A DNA stretch of 64,000 nucleotides from Podocnemis expansa (Eukaryota > Chordata > Testudines > Podocnemididae): NCBI GenBank assembly GCA_007922195.1, contig ML682005.1, forward strand, positions 40,788,531 through 40,852,530, read 5' to 3'. The translations under genes and the position numbers were made by a program. This document shows, in pieces, positions 40,318 to 53,640 of this stretch (positions are counted from its first letter, which is position 1; each line of letters starts with the position of its first letter). The notes under the pieces were generated by a model that was not told where the DNA came from, did not search any database, and was given only the letters and a program-made list of their open reading frames with translations.

Positions 40318-43300
40318 TCAATATCTATATTTGGTAGAATAGTCTTTTGGTGACACCACGAGACCTCTACCTTTACGAGCTCCTCTATAAACTGTTTCTA
40401 TAATGTCAATCATCTCTTGCTTATCTTCCATCGCCCAGTTAATTTTGTTGTTGTTACCTGTTCCTAAATCAATCATGATGTGTTTGTTCCTGAAAAAAAA
40501 AAAAAAACAAAGAAAAATGTGGGTGAATGTGTCATACAACTCTCATTTTCTGAGTATTTCATACAGCCAAACAGCCCTGCAATATGTACCTCTTCTAACA
40601 CATCCTTGTAGATCAGCAAGTATTACACTAAATGTCAGAATACTACATTTATTATGGACACATTCAGGTTGAAAGTTGGTAGCCTACTGGTTTTAAAATA
40701 ATATTTTTCTGTTCCTAGAATTACAACAAAAATGTACAGAGATAAACAGTGTTACAAAAATTACACATTTGGTATTTAAAATAAATATTTTTATAACATT
40801 TAGAGCTTGTTTCTGAACATCTTTACCTTCCAAAAATCAGCTGCTGTGCATAGTCAAATATGTGGAATTGCCAATTTTATAGATAAATTGTCATGCACAG
40901 CTAGGTAGTAGGAAGAAAAAACCTCAGGATGTATTTTTAAAAACTCTGCATAAGAAGTGAATTCAATGCTTCTTGTGTGCAATGGTCCTTCTGCAGGTCA
41001 ATGGGAATACTTCACTGACCCGAATGAGGAAAATTATCCAAACTTATCAACCCAGATGGTGTAATTTAATTAAAAAGTTAATGCACAATAAAACCAATGA
41101 TAAACTATTGCATTTAGAATTCTTGGCAGCTATAAATCTTATTTAACTTCCTCAACATAAAGACGACACTAGAGCAGCATTTCTCAACCAGTGTTCTATG
41201 GAACACTGGTGCTCCTCAGACATAGTGTTTTGTGACCTGATCGACCTCTCCTTGTTGGGGGAAGGAGCAATTTAATGCCAGTAAAGCTTCCAGGTCTGTG
41301 GTAGTCAATGCTGACACACTACTGGAAGCTTTGTTCTGGGTGGGGCATTTTAAATCTCCTGCCACTGTTACCAGCTTTTTCAACAATATTTTCATCAGGT
41401 ATTCCACATAAAGTAATCAATACTTTTAGCTGTTCCCTGATCCAATAAAGGTAGAAAAACACTGCTCTAGAGTGTAACTCAGCCCACAATCAGGGTCTTA
41501 AGGATCATTTACACTTAAAATGCTGCAACAGGACCACTGCAGCACTTCAGTTAAGATGCTACCTATGCTGACGGGAGTGGTTCTTCTGTCAAGGTAGGTA
41601 ATATCTCCCTGAGCAGCGACAGCTTGGTCACCAGATAATTCTGCTATAGACAGAACATTGTCTACACTGCCAGTTAGGTGGGTTTAACTTAATCGCTCAG
41701 GGTGTGGATTTTTCACACACCTCAGAAACAAAGTTATAACAACCCAACTTCTTAGTCTAGACCATGCCTTATTTGCAGTAATTTAATTTATACCCATTCT
41801 GTTTTTAATTCTCAGACCTGGAAATGCTATGTGGCAATGACTCAGGGTATCAATGTTAGTTAAGAACAGACAAATGGTGTTAAACTTTTATTACATTAAT
41901 TAGTGAAAGAGCCACACAACTTAACTTTATATACAAGCACAATACATCCTTAATTTTTTTTAAAATATACATGAGCATACATGAAATGCATTCAATACAC
42001 TGCCCATAATTATAGCATGCAACCCACAATACACCAAATTAAATTATATACAAAAATAAGGCATACCTAAAGAAAAACATAACTGTACAGGGATCATATA
42101 ACTCATACATCTTGTTGAAGTCTGGTACTTCTGTGATATCCACAAGATAAATAACAGCAAAATTTTTTACCTGAACAGAAGAACAAAATTAAAAAGACTG
42201 TGAATAGAGCAAAATACAGTGGCAAGCTTCTAATAACTATGTAAGAAGACTGATCTTTTATATCATGTTAAGCATATTTTTCTAAAATAATTTCAAGTTT
42301 TCACTAAAATAATTTTGCAAGATGCTCATTCCTAAATTAAAGTAAATTTAGTAATAAAATATTTATTCCCTTTGGCCATTTCTAACATTCTTAAAAGTTT
42401 GGAAAATAAATAAATTTGAAAACAACACAGGCAAGACACTAATTTTATAACAATAAGGAATTCACATCCAGTAGCAATACAAAAATGGCACATATTAAAA
42501 TAGTGGTCAGGGACACACTCCATGGGTACTCACTTCTCAATTATATGCCTGACCCTAACAAAATTTAGGGTGGGAGAGTTAAATACAAATCATAAAGGTT
42601 GCTGAACAGTTAGTATTTAAAGGCTTAATTTTCAGTTGTTTGACATCCAGAAACTTGTACCTGTAAAACTGAATTTTTCCAGATTTTGTTTGTGTCCAAA
42701 GCATTTTTTTTTTAAAGTTTGAACAAAGATAGGTTAGCTATTAATGAACAGTAGGAAAAAAAATTTCACTAACCTCAGAATTAGAGAGATTTTGGTCAGA
42801 TATGAAGTGCAAATAGCAGGGGCAGAAAGTTTAAATTTGGCATGGAAATATTCTTCACTGACAAGTGCTTTAGAGAGCTCTGACAAAAGTTGGGTTTGAT
42901 TTTGCAGAGTTATTAGCTGCTGAACATACACAGTACATTTTGAGAGGGCTTTTCTTAATTTGCAGAGGAAAGCTATGTTGCCAGTTGAGAAGAACATGTA
43001 TAGTACACAGGCTCTGAGAAAATTATTAAAAGTTTCAGAAAGAGGAGAACCAATATGATCATTTAAGTCACTAAACATACTGAACAATGATAATGAAAAT
43101 ATGAATGAACACAAGCATTAAAAATGTTGAAGCTGCTACTTATGTACCTAAGTTGTTGAAACAACACACAGTTTGGAGAACTATTTGAGAGTATACTTGC
43201 ATACCTCTGTAATACATGTATAATGGAAAAGTTAATGTAGTCAAACATCATTAGGTTTTTCTTTCCTGACTTTTCAATGCACAAAGGCAAATTTAGCATT

Positions 43301-46300
43301 CTCTAAAGATAATATTTATCATATATTGTAACAAGATTAATATTTTTCAAAGTACTTTTAACTATTTTGTTTTCTGTCAATTACAACCAAAACCACAATG
43401 ATTAAACAGAAATTACATAATATATTAAGAAATACATCAATATGGAATTATGTCATATCAGACAAGCACTTGCTTTATCTAGTGTAAACAGCAATTAGAT
43501 ATTTGCATACACAATAGTAGGTACTTTAAGAACGTATCCTGATTTTTAATTAATTAGCTTATGAAGTGACAAAGCTATTTAGTGTATATCATGATCCAAA
43601 TGTTTATCCAAACCACAAGTTTATAGAACCATAGTATCAAACCTCAAAGTGTGTGTAAATGTATTCTGTAACAACCATCCCCCCACCTCAAAATTTGGTG
43701 AAACAATTTCTGTACTAAGTCAAAATAGTTTATGATGTTTGCAATAATTTTATGTAATTTTTCACCTTAAATATTGACTGATGGTGTAAGCGGGACAATA
43801 CCTATATTCCAAGACCCTAGTTCACATTTCTTAATTGTATTATAGGGTCAAATTAGATAATGTTTTAAATAAAGTAGTAATTGACAGCTGGAGATGTTCT
43901 TTTCCTGCAAAAGCAACCTGGAAGCAGAGTGAAACTCATGTTATTTTCACTCCACTTCCGTTTCTCTAAGAACTACCAGGTGACTGATGCACATACAACA
44001 CCAACAGCTGAAGTGAAATTTTCCTACTGGCAAATGTGTACAGTGCCATTTGTCAGCAAAAACCTAAAATTCTTATGGCACACTAAATTTAATCCTTGAA
44101 TAAAACATTAGTGTCTGGTTCACCTTGAGATTACTTTTCAAAATCTATTTTGTTTCCTGAAAGAGCATTACTGCAAAAGGGAGACTCTATTATGAACCAC
44201 AGCACAAGCATTTCTACTTATTGAATTACAAAAGTATAATTAAAAATATTGAGAAATATAACAAATATTTTTACTTACAAAAAGATTTTTACATAATGCA
44301 ATAAGTATTAAAGTAGCACCTATCACATAGGCTTAAAACTTAATTTGTTTGATATTTCTCTATTTAAAAGAGCTGAATTATATCATTAGTAAGGACCAGC
44401 CTGGACACTTTAGGAGAAGAAAGCACAGTGAGAGTACAAATACTAACTTTTCTTTAGGAAACTGAGAAATCTTACATAATTAATATTCAATAAATAATTA
44501 ACTACATTAATGGCATCTCACTTTGAAAATGAGACTGTTCTGGCTACGCTACCAAATTATATACAGATCTTAACACTATAATCCAAGCACCTCACAAATA
44601 TTAATGAAATTAACATCCCAAAATGCCCACCAGGTTGGAAGAGAAACAATGTTATCCTATTTTTTTAACTGAACTGAGACACTTGGATTCTGCAATTTGC
44701 CAAAAAAACTTCACACAAAATTTGAGGTAGTCAGGAACTGAATCCATAACTCCTGAGTTACAGCCCAGTGCCTTAGCCATAAGACTATCCTTCCTTCCTT
44801 TCCTCTTGCCTTCTCCATGCCCTTTGTTTAAATTCTGACAGGATTTTAACAAGAAATCAATATTTTACAGCATTTGAACATTGGAATCACTAGCCAGGTT
44901 TCTTAGTTTATGGGTTCTGGACATTTCTTAGCTTGTAGTTTCCACATTTCTATAGTGCCCAGCACAAATGGGACATGATCCACGACTAGGACTCTTTGGC
45001 ACTACTGCAATACAAATGACATATGATCCTATATAAAACTAGTTCCCTAACCTTTCTGTATGGTAGTTGCTGTCTGGAAGTCAGATAAGGGAACAAGAAA
45101 TTAGACTAACTTTAACATAGGCACCTCAGACCAGAGAAGAAAATAAATACAATACTAAAAAGCAAATCTTATAGTACTGTCAGCTACAGATGTATTTAAA
45201 AACAGTTGCAGCTGGCACAATTCCGACTTCTGTGAAAGATACTGGAGTTCGCAATCAGATACTTGTAAATAGACACAGGTATTTATTATATTAAATCCAT
45301 TTTTAAACATTTACTTTTTCAAAAAAAAGAACAAAAACAAAAAAGATAAGATGCTTTAGACTTTAAAAGTGTCCGGTGAAGACACCTATAGAGATGTGAA
45401 TGTAAGTCTTTGTATACATATTCTACAGTAGTCAAAAAAGATATGTGCAAATAAATAAAAATCCTTGGCATAAATCAGTTACTTCAATGGAACTTCTCAG
45501 CAAACATTTCCTTTTAGCATTTAGAAATTAAAAAATGCATGACCCCAAAATTTGGAAAAAAGAACAGTGTCCAAATTATTTGCAAGATGTCAGACGGACC
45601 TCAAGCATCACCTTTTGCTGCTAAGTTGTCACCTTCCATTTATCTTGTAACTCCAGTCTGATTCTAGTGACTCCTTATTAGAACCGTTATAAGCGTTGGT
45701 TCTAGTGCCACCATCTGAATATTGATTTAAAAAAGCATAAGCAATGTTCACTTGAAGCTTTAGGAATTAAGAGTATGATGCATTAAAAGTCGTACTGAAA
45801 TGGAAGATGTGGAGAGCATGCAGGGAAGCACAACCATTATCCTGGTGTTTCTCAGTTCAATGTTTTTGTTACTGAATTACAGTGTAGAACTTCAGTAATC
45901 CCAAGATGCTACACTTCCCTCTTCAAGCAAAGTCTGAGGAGCCATTCAAGCCCAAAAATGCTAAAGTTTCTTCCTCCATAGTCAAGAGAACCAAAAAGAA
46001 AAAAGACCCAATGACACTGAGTGGAGCATATGTTGACTGAGAAAAGAGTTAAAAGTTGGGTATTTTCTCCACTAAACTACAATGTTACATTTAAGTTCTG
46101 TTGAATACAGTAGCAGTGTAGATTGTAAAAGCCTACCGCACCTGTTACACATGTACAGAAGTACATATAACATATACATAATTTTTGTGAAGTTGCCATA
46201 GTTTTACATGATTCAATAAACAAATCCAAAAAGGTTTACTGTTAAATGATAGCCATATTTACGGTCCAATATTTTAATAATTCTCATGGCTAGAAACTTT

Positions 46301-49300
46301 TGGTGGACCATTATAAAGCCTTTTCTTATCTCTGGTCATGAACCAGTTCTAAGAAAACTTGTAGGTGCCTTACTTTCCATGATATCAAATGTAAGTGTGA
46401 TGCATTTCCCACTTCTCCTATAATTCAGCAAAATAAACTGTCAGTTCTACAATATTTTCCCATTAACGTCAGACAAGAAAACATGTCCAAGTCCTATTTT
46501 CCTCCAAGATATTTCTTTTTAATGCCATTTACAACATATGGGGGGGGATCATACAGCCCTCCTTCAAATTCTCCAGCAATACACGTACAAAAAACTGAAT
46601 AAGCCTGCACTGAGTTTCACTCAACTTCTGAAGGCTGTAAATAATTTTGTGCTTACATAACTGCTTTCTTGTTAGGCTCTCAAATACATCATAAAATTAA
46701 GTCACATGATTGCCCTCAGGTTTTATAATATTAAATAAGGTTCAATGTCACAACCAAGGCCATGCACAGTGAGTCCACAATAGACCCAGTAATGGAATCA
46801 ACAGCTACTGACCACCACACACTATACCAGGCATGGCCAAACTGCAGCTCTTGAATGAAAAAGTGCGGCTCCTGGAAGAACATCAGCAAATCAGTTTAGG
46901 AAAGCATCCCTAACCTAGGATTTTAAATCTCCTGCCCTGAGTGCAGCCTCATCCCAGAGGTGCCAACGTCAGGGCCTGGGGGTTTGGGAGGGGGTCAGGG
47001 ATGACAGGGAGAAGCGTGGCATGATTGAGATTAAAAAAAAAACAAAAAAAACTCCCCACTAGCCTGTGTCTTCTACACTGAACCACAGCTAGGCTTCTAC
47101 TGTATAGGCCTAGTTTTCATGGTAACCGTAAGTAATTTTTAGAATCTGACATTAGTAGGATCAATATTTGCCCTCTTTTTACGATAAAATTAAAGTGTGA
47201 AATGAATTTTAAACTTAGTAATTTTGCAATAGTTAAAAGTATATGGCTGTATGCTTCAGCGTGGCTCTTGAAGATTTAATAATCAACTTGCATGACGCCT
47301 GAGTTCCATAAGTTTGGCCACCCCTGCACTATACCAACTCTTAGACAATACTCCTAACCCATGGATGTGCTATGAAAAGGGAAGCCAAGAAGGAAGACAA
47401 AGACAGATCTGTGCACAGCAGGCAGAACTCGTCTTTCTGACAGCTCAGCCAAGTTAGAGATATCTATCTTTCATTCCTGTGGTTGCAACAACATTACAAC
47501 AGCAACAGGGAATGAAACTAACAATTTCCCTGTAGTTAACACCTAATCTACAGTGGCTTAAAACTATTTCTTCCTGAAGCTGTTTTCACACACCTTAGAT
47601 GGCAAGTGTTAAGTCACCAGACACTTCCCTCACCCCACCCCAAAAAAACAACTGCAATTAGCATCTACTCTTGGGAAACAGACAACTTTAACTGGCCAGA
47701 ATGGACAATGTCAAACTTTTAGCTGGACGCTATTTTAGAAAGAGCTTCAACACATGCATAATAGGGATTTAAAGAGCTGCATTAATTCATCAAAGATAGT
47801 TGGAACTTTTGGTCAGAGCTTTTGTCCGGTTTTTGTCAGTTACATGAAGTAATTTGGGAGGGGTTTAAAGGGAAATTCTGCACAGTCCTAGAATAAAGTG
47901 GAGGAAGCACCAGTAAAGAGCACAGGAGGAAATGAACATGGATATTGAGGTGTAAGGGAGAAAGATCCAAAAAAAATTTTGGGGTGAGAAACATTACTTT
48001 GAAACTAATGAACATTAATGAAATATTAACAGGGGTACAAGTTTTACAATTTACCAAATTTTTTTGGCTTTAAAAATCATCATTTAAATTTAAAAAGCCC
48101 AGAATGCTTATCATAATGATTGCCAAATACCACCAGCTTCAACAGCAGCCGCATTTTTCTAACCTCCCTACCCGACCCATTAACTCTTGCTGTATGACTA
48201 GAAATACAGTGACATGTGGGCATTTCTTGAGTAGATGCCATTGCTATTTTATTTTGCCTGTTGCCCATATTTGGGTAGATGCAAAGCAACAGACCCAATC
48301 ACTTCATATCATCACTTGTTAAATGACTCTCTACCAAAAGTCAAGTATAAAATAAAGTTTTCTGGTTTGAGGTGATTGTCTGATTTTTGGTGTTTACATT
48401 AAGATGTATTTTAGATTTTTATTGTAAATATTGTTCATACATACATTACTACTTCCTAAAAACATGCCACAATGTCCCCCTTCAGCATTAAGTGTGAAAT
48501 AGAACTACATTTTCATCAAATGTAGCATGCAGCTACAGCATGGCAATATTTTGTACTATGCTCTAGATTATAAACACCTGTACAATTGGAACTTTTACTC
48601 ACTCTTTAAAACAGCTGCGAGATCCAAACATGGCTCGTAAGCAAGAGGATGAGGAAGGATCTCCCCCTTTAACCTGCCATTTCTGCAGAGGGAGATTTTT
48701 AAATAAAAAGTTACATTGTTCTTTTTCCCCAAAAAAGCCCTTAAGTGCCAATATGTCTGCCAAACTGCCAAAAGTCCTGCCAAAGATTGAAATACTAACA
48801 ACATTCCCACAGATCATCCATCAATTCCCATTGCATTAAATGTAAACATAAGACAAATGCAAAGAAGCTGTGCTGAAGAAATGTCAAAGTATTCTCCTAG
48901 TTTAAAACCTGTTTGGCTCAATATTTGATGTGCATGCAGTAGACGTATCAGAGGGCTTCAGCAACACTAGGATGTACAAAAGAACTGTCATTGTTTTAAG
49001 AATACCTCAAAACAGAAACAACTGCCACAGAAACAGCTTCCTAGGTGTTAATAGCATATAGAGAACAGTATAAATGATTTTGGAAACTGCTAATTACCAT
49101 TAAACATGAATTCATGGTAGTTTTTCTGACCAGGTTCTTATTTGAGTTTCTATTTTTTCTCCGTTGAGGCTTAAATCAACTAATAATTTGCTAAGAGTTC
49201 TGTCATTATTGCATATAATACAAGTAAATATCTGAAATAATGTGAAGAGGTAAGATATGTTCAGCCACATATTTCAGTAAGCAATGCTTAAATAAGTGAT

Positions 49301-50141
49301 CTATTTGTCACTGCACCTAAGAAAGTTTCAAGAGATTGGCTCAGTATGTACAAATCAAAATTCGTTCCAGCCCTGTAATAACTAAATGCAAGCTCTAAAC
49401 AAGTCAATGGAGTAGCACCCATTTCAAGCAAGATGGAATATGGCCTATAAGTGTTGTTTCTTCCCATGTATTATTTTAACATTTTTAAGATAGAAACATA
49501 CACCAAACTAAAAACTTCTAAAGCTATTTAGAATTAACTTTTAAAGCTATTCCAATGCAATCTGATGTTGCTGAGGTATTAATATTACATATTCTGAGCT
49601 TAAAATTACAAGCGTGGCTCAATTTTACCTATAGTGGTCAAACAATTCTATTAATGGAACTTGTTTCCCTTCAAATGGTCAAGATTTTTAGAGGTTAAAT
49701 TATCATCAGTCAGAAAAGAAAAATATTCTTCCACCATCTCAAGGACAGATGCTCAGTTTTAGAATTTAGTATTAGTTCTATTCAATTAAGCATTAAACAA
49801 CATGGTGGGTAATTATTTCAGGTGGCCATGAAAGCAGACAGCTATTTCACTTTCATCCAAAGTAGGCATAACTCTTTAAGAAAACTAAAGTTGGATTTGT
49901 TGCTTAGAAACTGCCTTAGACTAAAAGGAACAAGCAATTTCAGATGCTAAGTAATACATAATTATGTCAAATGAAAACCGAAATTTACCTTCTCAGCAAT
50001 ACTATATAAAACTTCATCCATTTTCATACAAGTTGGATCCCAATCGTGTCCAAACCGGATGACCACCACACGATCTTCTTCTGAAAGAATGGCCTGGTCT
50101 ACTTGCCAGCCATTGTGCAAGTGAGGAAGCATATACGACAT
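40318..50141 (-). CDS. TXNL4A: Thioredoxin-like protein 4A (U5 snRNP 15 kDa, Dim1)
   Basis: A core protein of the U5 snRNP and U4/U6.U5 tri-snRNP, needed for nuclear pre-mRNA splicing; it contacts PRPF8. Coding exons are 50141-49989 (51 codons; MSYMLPHLHNGWQVDQAILS to SIAEK), 42170-42067 (VKNFAVIYLVDITEVPDFNK to MFFF) and 40489-40318 (RNKHIMIDLGTGNNNKINWA to the KYRY end, stop TGA). Donors GTAAAT and GTATGC and CAG acceptors give phases 0 and 2. The joined frame is 142 residues, the usual length, with no disruption. The fold is thioredoxin-like but the redox CxxC is replaced by WDPTC (residues 34-38), as in the whole family. The gene is extremely conserved, so identity is near certain. It is convergent with HSBP1L1. 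Intron 1 (7.8 kb) holds a MIR-like SINE and a MITE. Confidence 0.98.
41175..41464. mobile_element. hAT-like MITE downstream in TXNL4A intron 2
   Basis: The left end is CAGCATTTCTCAACC and the right end is TAGAAAAACACTG, inverted with changes. The flanks CACTAGAG (41167-41174) and CTCTAGAG (41465-41472) match at 7 of 8. Confidence 0.65.
42540..44660. other. TXNL4A intron 1, unassigned part
   Basis: AT-rich intronic sequence. Open frames at 42734-43114 (- strand) and 43881-44099 carry no recognisable motif. Confidence 0.5.
44665..44795 (-). repeat. MIR-like (CORE-type) tRNA-derived SINE
   Basis: On the - strand it reads GGATAGTCTTATGGCTAAGG (A-box region), CACTGGGCTGTAACTCAGGA, then a B-box-like GGATTCAGTTCC. 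A diverged core follows with TGTGTGAAG and GTCTCAGTTCAG, the order seen in MIR elements. Heavily mutated, it lies in TXNL4A intron 1. Confidence 0.7.
46828..47326. mobile_element. hAT-like MITE (GGCCAAACT family), duplication CACTATAC
   Basis: The left end is CAGGCATGGCCAAACT; the right end is AAGTTTGGCCACCCCTG. Perfect 8-bp duplications CACTATAC lie at 46820-46827 and 47327-47334. It is in TXNL4A intron 1. Sister copies are 54413-54876 and 61296-61771. Confidence 0.85.
47335..49988. other. TXNL4A intron 1, unassigned part
   Basis: No repeat or gene was recognised. The overlapping small frames at 48595-48839 on both strands have no familiar motif. Confidence 0.5.
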
Positions 50142-50966
50142 CTTAAAAACTTTTTGAATGGCCTGGAAAAGGAGAGAAATCATCTAAGAATGACAATTCT
50201 ATTTCTTGAAATCTAATTAACATTACTCATGAAAGCCAACCCACTGAAGCCAAAAGAACCCCATCTGTTAACTCTTATTTAATTTCCAGAAGGTCAGATA
50301 TGTTAGTCAATTTTAGCAAAATGTGTCCCAAGCTAACTGGTTCCCTTAAAAACAACAACAGAAAAACCTTACAAACCCAAAAGAACTGGTGACAGTGGAA
50401 TAATTCTAATAAAGACAGCCTTTTTTTTTTTTTCCTAACGCTGTGCCTAGACTGTGCTTTTTCTCCTACTATTGCCATTTTATCAAACGTAGTTCCAGGA
50501 CAGAGCAACAGTGAGCTTCTTCAGAATGGTTACCTAGGCTTAGGGTTGTTAGGATCTAGTATTTTCATGTCTTTTTAGATAATTTTTTTTTGTCAGGTGG
50601 CTTCTGTTATATTTTAGATGCCTCTACAGCCAGAAAGCTTGGGGCATGAAACTTACACAAAGAACAGATAGGTATACCAGATGCACCCAGGGCGATGGTG
50701 CTGTAAACAATCAATAAAGCAGTGGCCAGCTGCCTACTGAGAAACCCTGACTTAGCACCAATACATTTCTCAGACTTTCTGGCACACACACTGCTTACCT
50801 ACAAGGACTCTCCTCTCTGTACCACTCCCCACCCTAACTGTAGTCATAGGATCTTTAACATAATTAACAGTCTATATCTGTAATTATCACCTCTGTTCTC
50901 TCCAGGTGAATCGAAGTCTGTACTTGTAAGTAAATAGGTAAAGAATTCCAAATAGATTATGTAACC

Positions 50967-51294
50967 CAGGAGTATCCAACCTTTTTGGGTGAGGGGCCAC
51001 ACTGCAATTCCTTTCTCTGTTGGGGGGCTGGTGAGAATTTTTGACAGATAAGACATACAGATTGATCTTCATTAATAAACTTTAATAAACAATGATTAGT
51101 GTGATATTTGGCACTGCTTTTGCTTGCACAAATTGCCAATGTCTGCCCGCACACTTGATGTAGCAATACAGAGTATTCCAGATAGCCCAGGCCAGCCCCA
51201 GCTCCCAGGGTCTCATGGCAGCACTCAGCAGGCCGGATAAAAGCCCTTGGCAGGCCAGATTCTGGCCCCGGGGGTCACATGTTGCACAAGCCTG
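50967..51294. mobile_element. hAT-like MITE with duplication ATGTAACC/ATGTAACT
   Basis: The left end is CAGGAGTATCCAACC and the right end is TGCACAAGCCTG. The flanks ATGTAACC (50959-50966) and ATGTAACT (51295-51302) match 7 of 8. It lies upstream of the TXNL4A start codon, in the interval leading to the CpG island. Confidence 0.65.
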
Positions 51295-51487
51295 ATGTAA
51301 CTGGCATAGAAAAATATATATTTGACCACTGTAACATCACCAATTTGAAGCTGAATCCAGTCAGCCTTCCTTCTTGGTACCTTTAACAAAAACCTCCTCA
51401 GAATTATTTCTCGGGGAAAGACTCTTTCATGCTTAACATGGTGAACAGACAGCAACTGTGAAAAAAACATGACGGGGTGGGAAGTAA

Positions 51488-51952
51488 GGCTATGTCCACA
51501 CAAAAAACAAGCAGTTGTGTGGCACTTTAAGACTAACAGATTTATTTTTTGCATGAGCTTTCGTGGGAGAAGATACATCATTATTTCGAAATAAGTTATT
51601 TCAAAATAAAGTCCCTATTTCGAAATAAGTTAATTCGAATTAAGAAAATGTTAATTTGAATGAAGGGAAAGCCTGCTTTTGAAACAGCTGTTATTTCAAA
51701 ATGGTTATTTCAAAATAAGGCCGTTTGGACATGTTTTGAAACAACATGTCCGAACGGCCTTATTTTGAAATAACCATTTCGAAATAACAGCTGTTTTGAA
51801 ATGAATGGCATTTAAGCTGTTTTGAAATGACGGTTCTTATTTCAAAATGACAGAGCCTGTCATTTCGAAATAAGAAAACGACATGTGGACATTCAGTTTA
51901 TTTCGAAACAACCAGTGTTGTTTCGAAACAAAAGACTCGTGTGGACATACCC
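51488..51952. mobile_element. Harbinger-like foldback MITE with TAA duplication
   Basis: The ends are ggctatgtccacac and gtgtggacataccc, with TAA on both sides (51485-51487 and 51953-51955). The centre is a 51-bp-arm hairpin (51683-51733 with 51745-51795, loop 11). Further hairpins have arms 51834-51853/51857-51876 and 51901-51912/51917-51928. A retroposon piece (gactaacagatttatttttt, gagctttcgtgggagaa) interrupts the left part at about 51505-51585. Confidence 0.8.
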
Positions 51953-52147
51953 TAATAGATACCTTTATAAGAAAAAGCCCCAAACATCAGGACTGTCCCT
52001 ATATACCTAGCCTGTCTCAGAACAGCTCTAAATTACATGGGGAGGGGGCACCATCACTAAGGCAGCAGTGAGGGATTTTAAGTAAAACCCCAGCAAGGGC
52101 TAGGACCAGGCTTCACACGGCAGCCCTCAGCCAGTCCACTAAGATTA

Positions 52148-52892
52148 GGGTTACCAGACACTAAAGCATAGAAAGGAGGACAGGGAAGTATGAAAAGGAG
52201 GACGTTGGAGGACACGTGGAGAAAATGTAATATATTCTTCGCTTTTGGGGGCTCTGGAACACTTCCCTCTAAAAATAGGGTGTTTCAGGGCATTCCTGCC
52301 TACTTTAACCCCTGGAAGTAAAAAGCCAAACCAAAACATGTACTTTTAAAATATCTGCTGGATGGAGGATCATAGAATCCTAGGGTTGGAAGGGACCTCA
52401 TAGGTCATCTAGTCCAAACCCCTGCCAGAGGCAGGACAACTCCCACTAAACCATCCCAGTCATGGTTTTGTCCAGCCGGGCCTTAAACACCTCCAAAGAT
52501 GGAGATTTCACCACCTCCCTCGGCAGCTCATTCTAAGGCTTCGTAACTCGCCTAGTAAAAAAGTTTTTTCTAATATCCAGCCTCGACCTCCCTAACCTCA
52601 ACTTGAGACCATTGCTCCTCGTTCTGCCCTCTGTTACTACCGAGAACAGTCGAGCTCCCTCCTCCTTGGAGCATCCCTTCAGGTAGTTGAAGGTTGCTAT
52701 CAAATCCCCCCTCAATCTTCTCTTCTGCAGGCTAAATAAGCCTAATGCTTCCAGTCTTTCCTCATAGGGCTTGTGCTCCAGCCCTTTAATCATTTTGGTT
52801 GCCCTCCGCTGGACTCTCTCTAGCATGTCCCTGTCCTTTTTGTAGTAGGGAGCCCAAAGGGGAGCCTCCTTTTGCCTGACATCTGGGAACCC
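52148..52892. mobile_element. DNA element with GGGTTACCAGACA ends, interrupted by CR1
   Basis: The left end is gggttaccagacactaaag and the right end is cctgacatctgggaaccc. TA lies on both sides, compatible with a TA duplication. The left sub-terminal part (gaaaaggaggacgttggagg) matches 25581-27612. A CR1 fragment occupies 52373-52860. Confidence 0.65.
52373..52860 (-). mobile_element. CR1-type LINE 3' end, antisense
   Basis: The - strand keeps an open frame at 52826-52533 reading [20 protein letters not shown] and [19 protein letters not shown], the C-terminal end of CR1 ORF2. Its 3' tail (ggttggaagggacctcatag on the + strand) is at 52384. The open frame suggests a fairly young copy. It is nested in the element at 52148-52892. 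Confidence 0.9.
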
Positions 52893-53279
52893 TAATTAAC
52901 ACAGACCCAGCAGGATTCCCACCCATGAACATAGTATTCTCTCCAGGACTTTAAATAAGGGGGTGTGGGGTGCAGTGCTGGGGTGCTCATTAAGTTGGTA
53001 TAACACTGTTACCAGTCGACAGCTGGGGGGGCGTTGGGAAATTGGGGGGGGGGTAGAGAAATCCCTGCATGAACAGAAAGAAGGGGAGAAACCCCTCAGA
53101 CACCCCACTCCTTCCAATTTTCTACCAGCAGGCCCAGGCCCATGGTATGTGCCAAAATTCAGAGGCTTGACAGACCTGCCCCCCAAATTATTACCAACCC
53201 CTCCAAGGTGGGGAGGGTGAGCAGGAGGCCGCCCCCTCTGCGGGCAAATGAGATGGGGCCGTTGAAACCTGAGCAGCTT

Positions 53280-53640
53280 TGACACCGCCTCACCATGGCC
53301 CACTGACCAGCCCCCGCCCCGCCCCCATTCCCCTCCCCCAGCCCGTTCCCGCCTCTTCTAGAACGCCCCACGCGGAACCCGCCGCCGGATGGCAGGAGGG
53401 GCGGCGGCCGCGAGACACCAACCTCCCCCCGGCGCGCGCACAGAGAGCAACCGCCACCGTTGCCAGCACAACGCTCCGCCGCGAACGCACCGCAAGGCTG
53501 ATGAACTCGAACGCCTCGCGCAACCGCTCCGTCCGACAGGGCGGAAGTGACGGAGGGCGAAGTCGGAACCGAACGCCGCCGCGCCAGGAAGGAGCAGCGT
53601 CGCCATTTTGTTTGCGGGCTGCCCTTGAATAGGTGGGGTC
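53280..53640. promoter_or_regulatory. TXNL4A: CpG island, likely TXNL4A promoter
   Basis: A CpG-dense block with gcggaagtga at 53541-53550 (ETS/GABP-type site) and cgccattttg at 53601-53610 (YY1-type site), both common in housekeeping promoters. It is the only such island upstream of TXNL4A, whose start codon is 3.1 kb further along the - strand, so a 5' untranslated exon and intron are implied. In human this interval is a head-to-head promoter with RBFA; no RBFA exon was recognised here. Confidence 0.65.

Noticed and set aside
48595..48839. Overlapping 69-72-codon frames on both strands in TXNL4A intron 1
   Set aside because: No motif and mutual overlap; likely chance.
52533..52826. 97-codon open frame as a host gene
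   Set aside because: It is the C-terminal end of CR1 ORF2 in antisense orientation.
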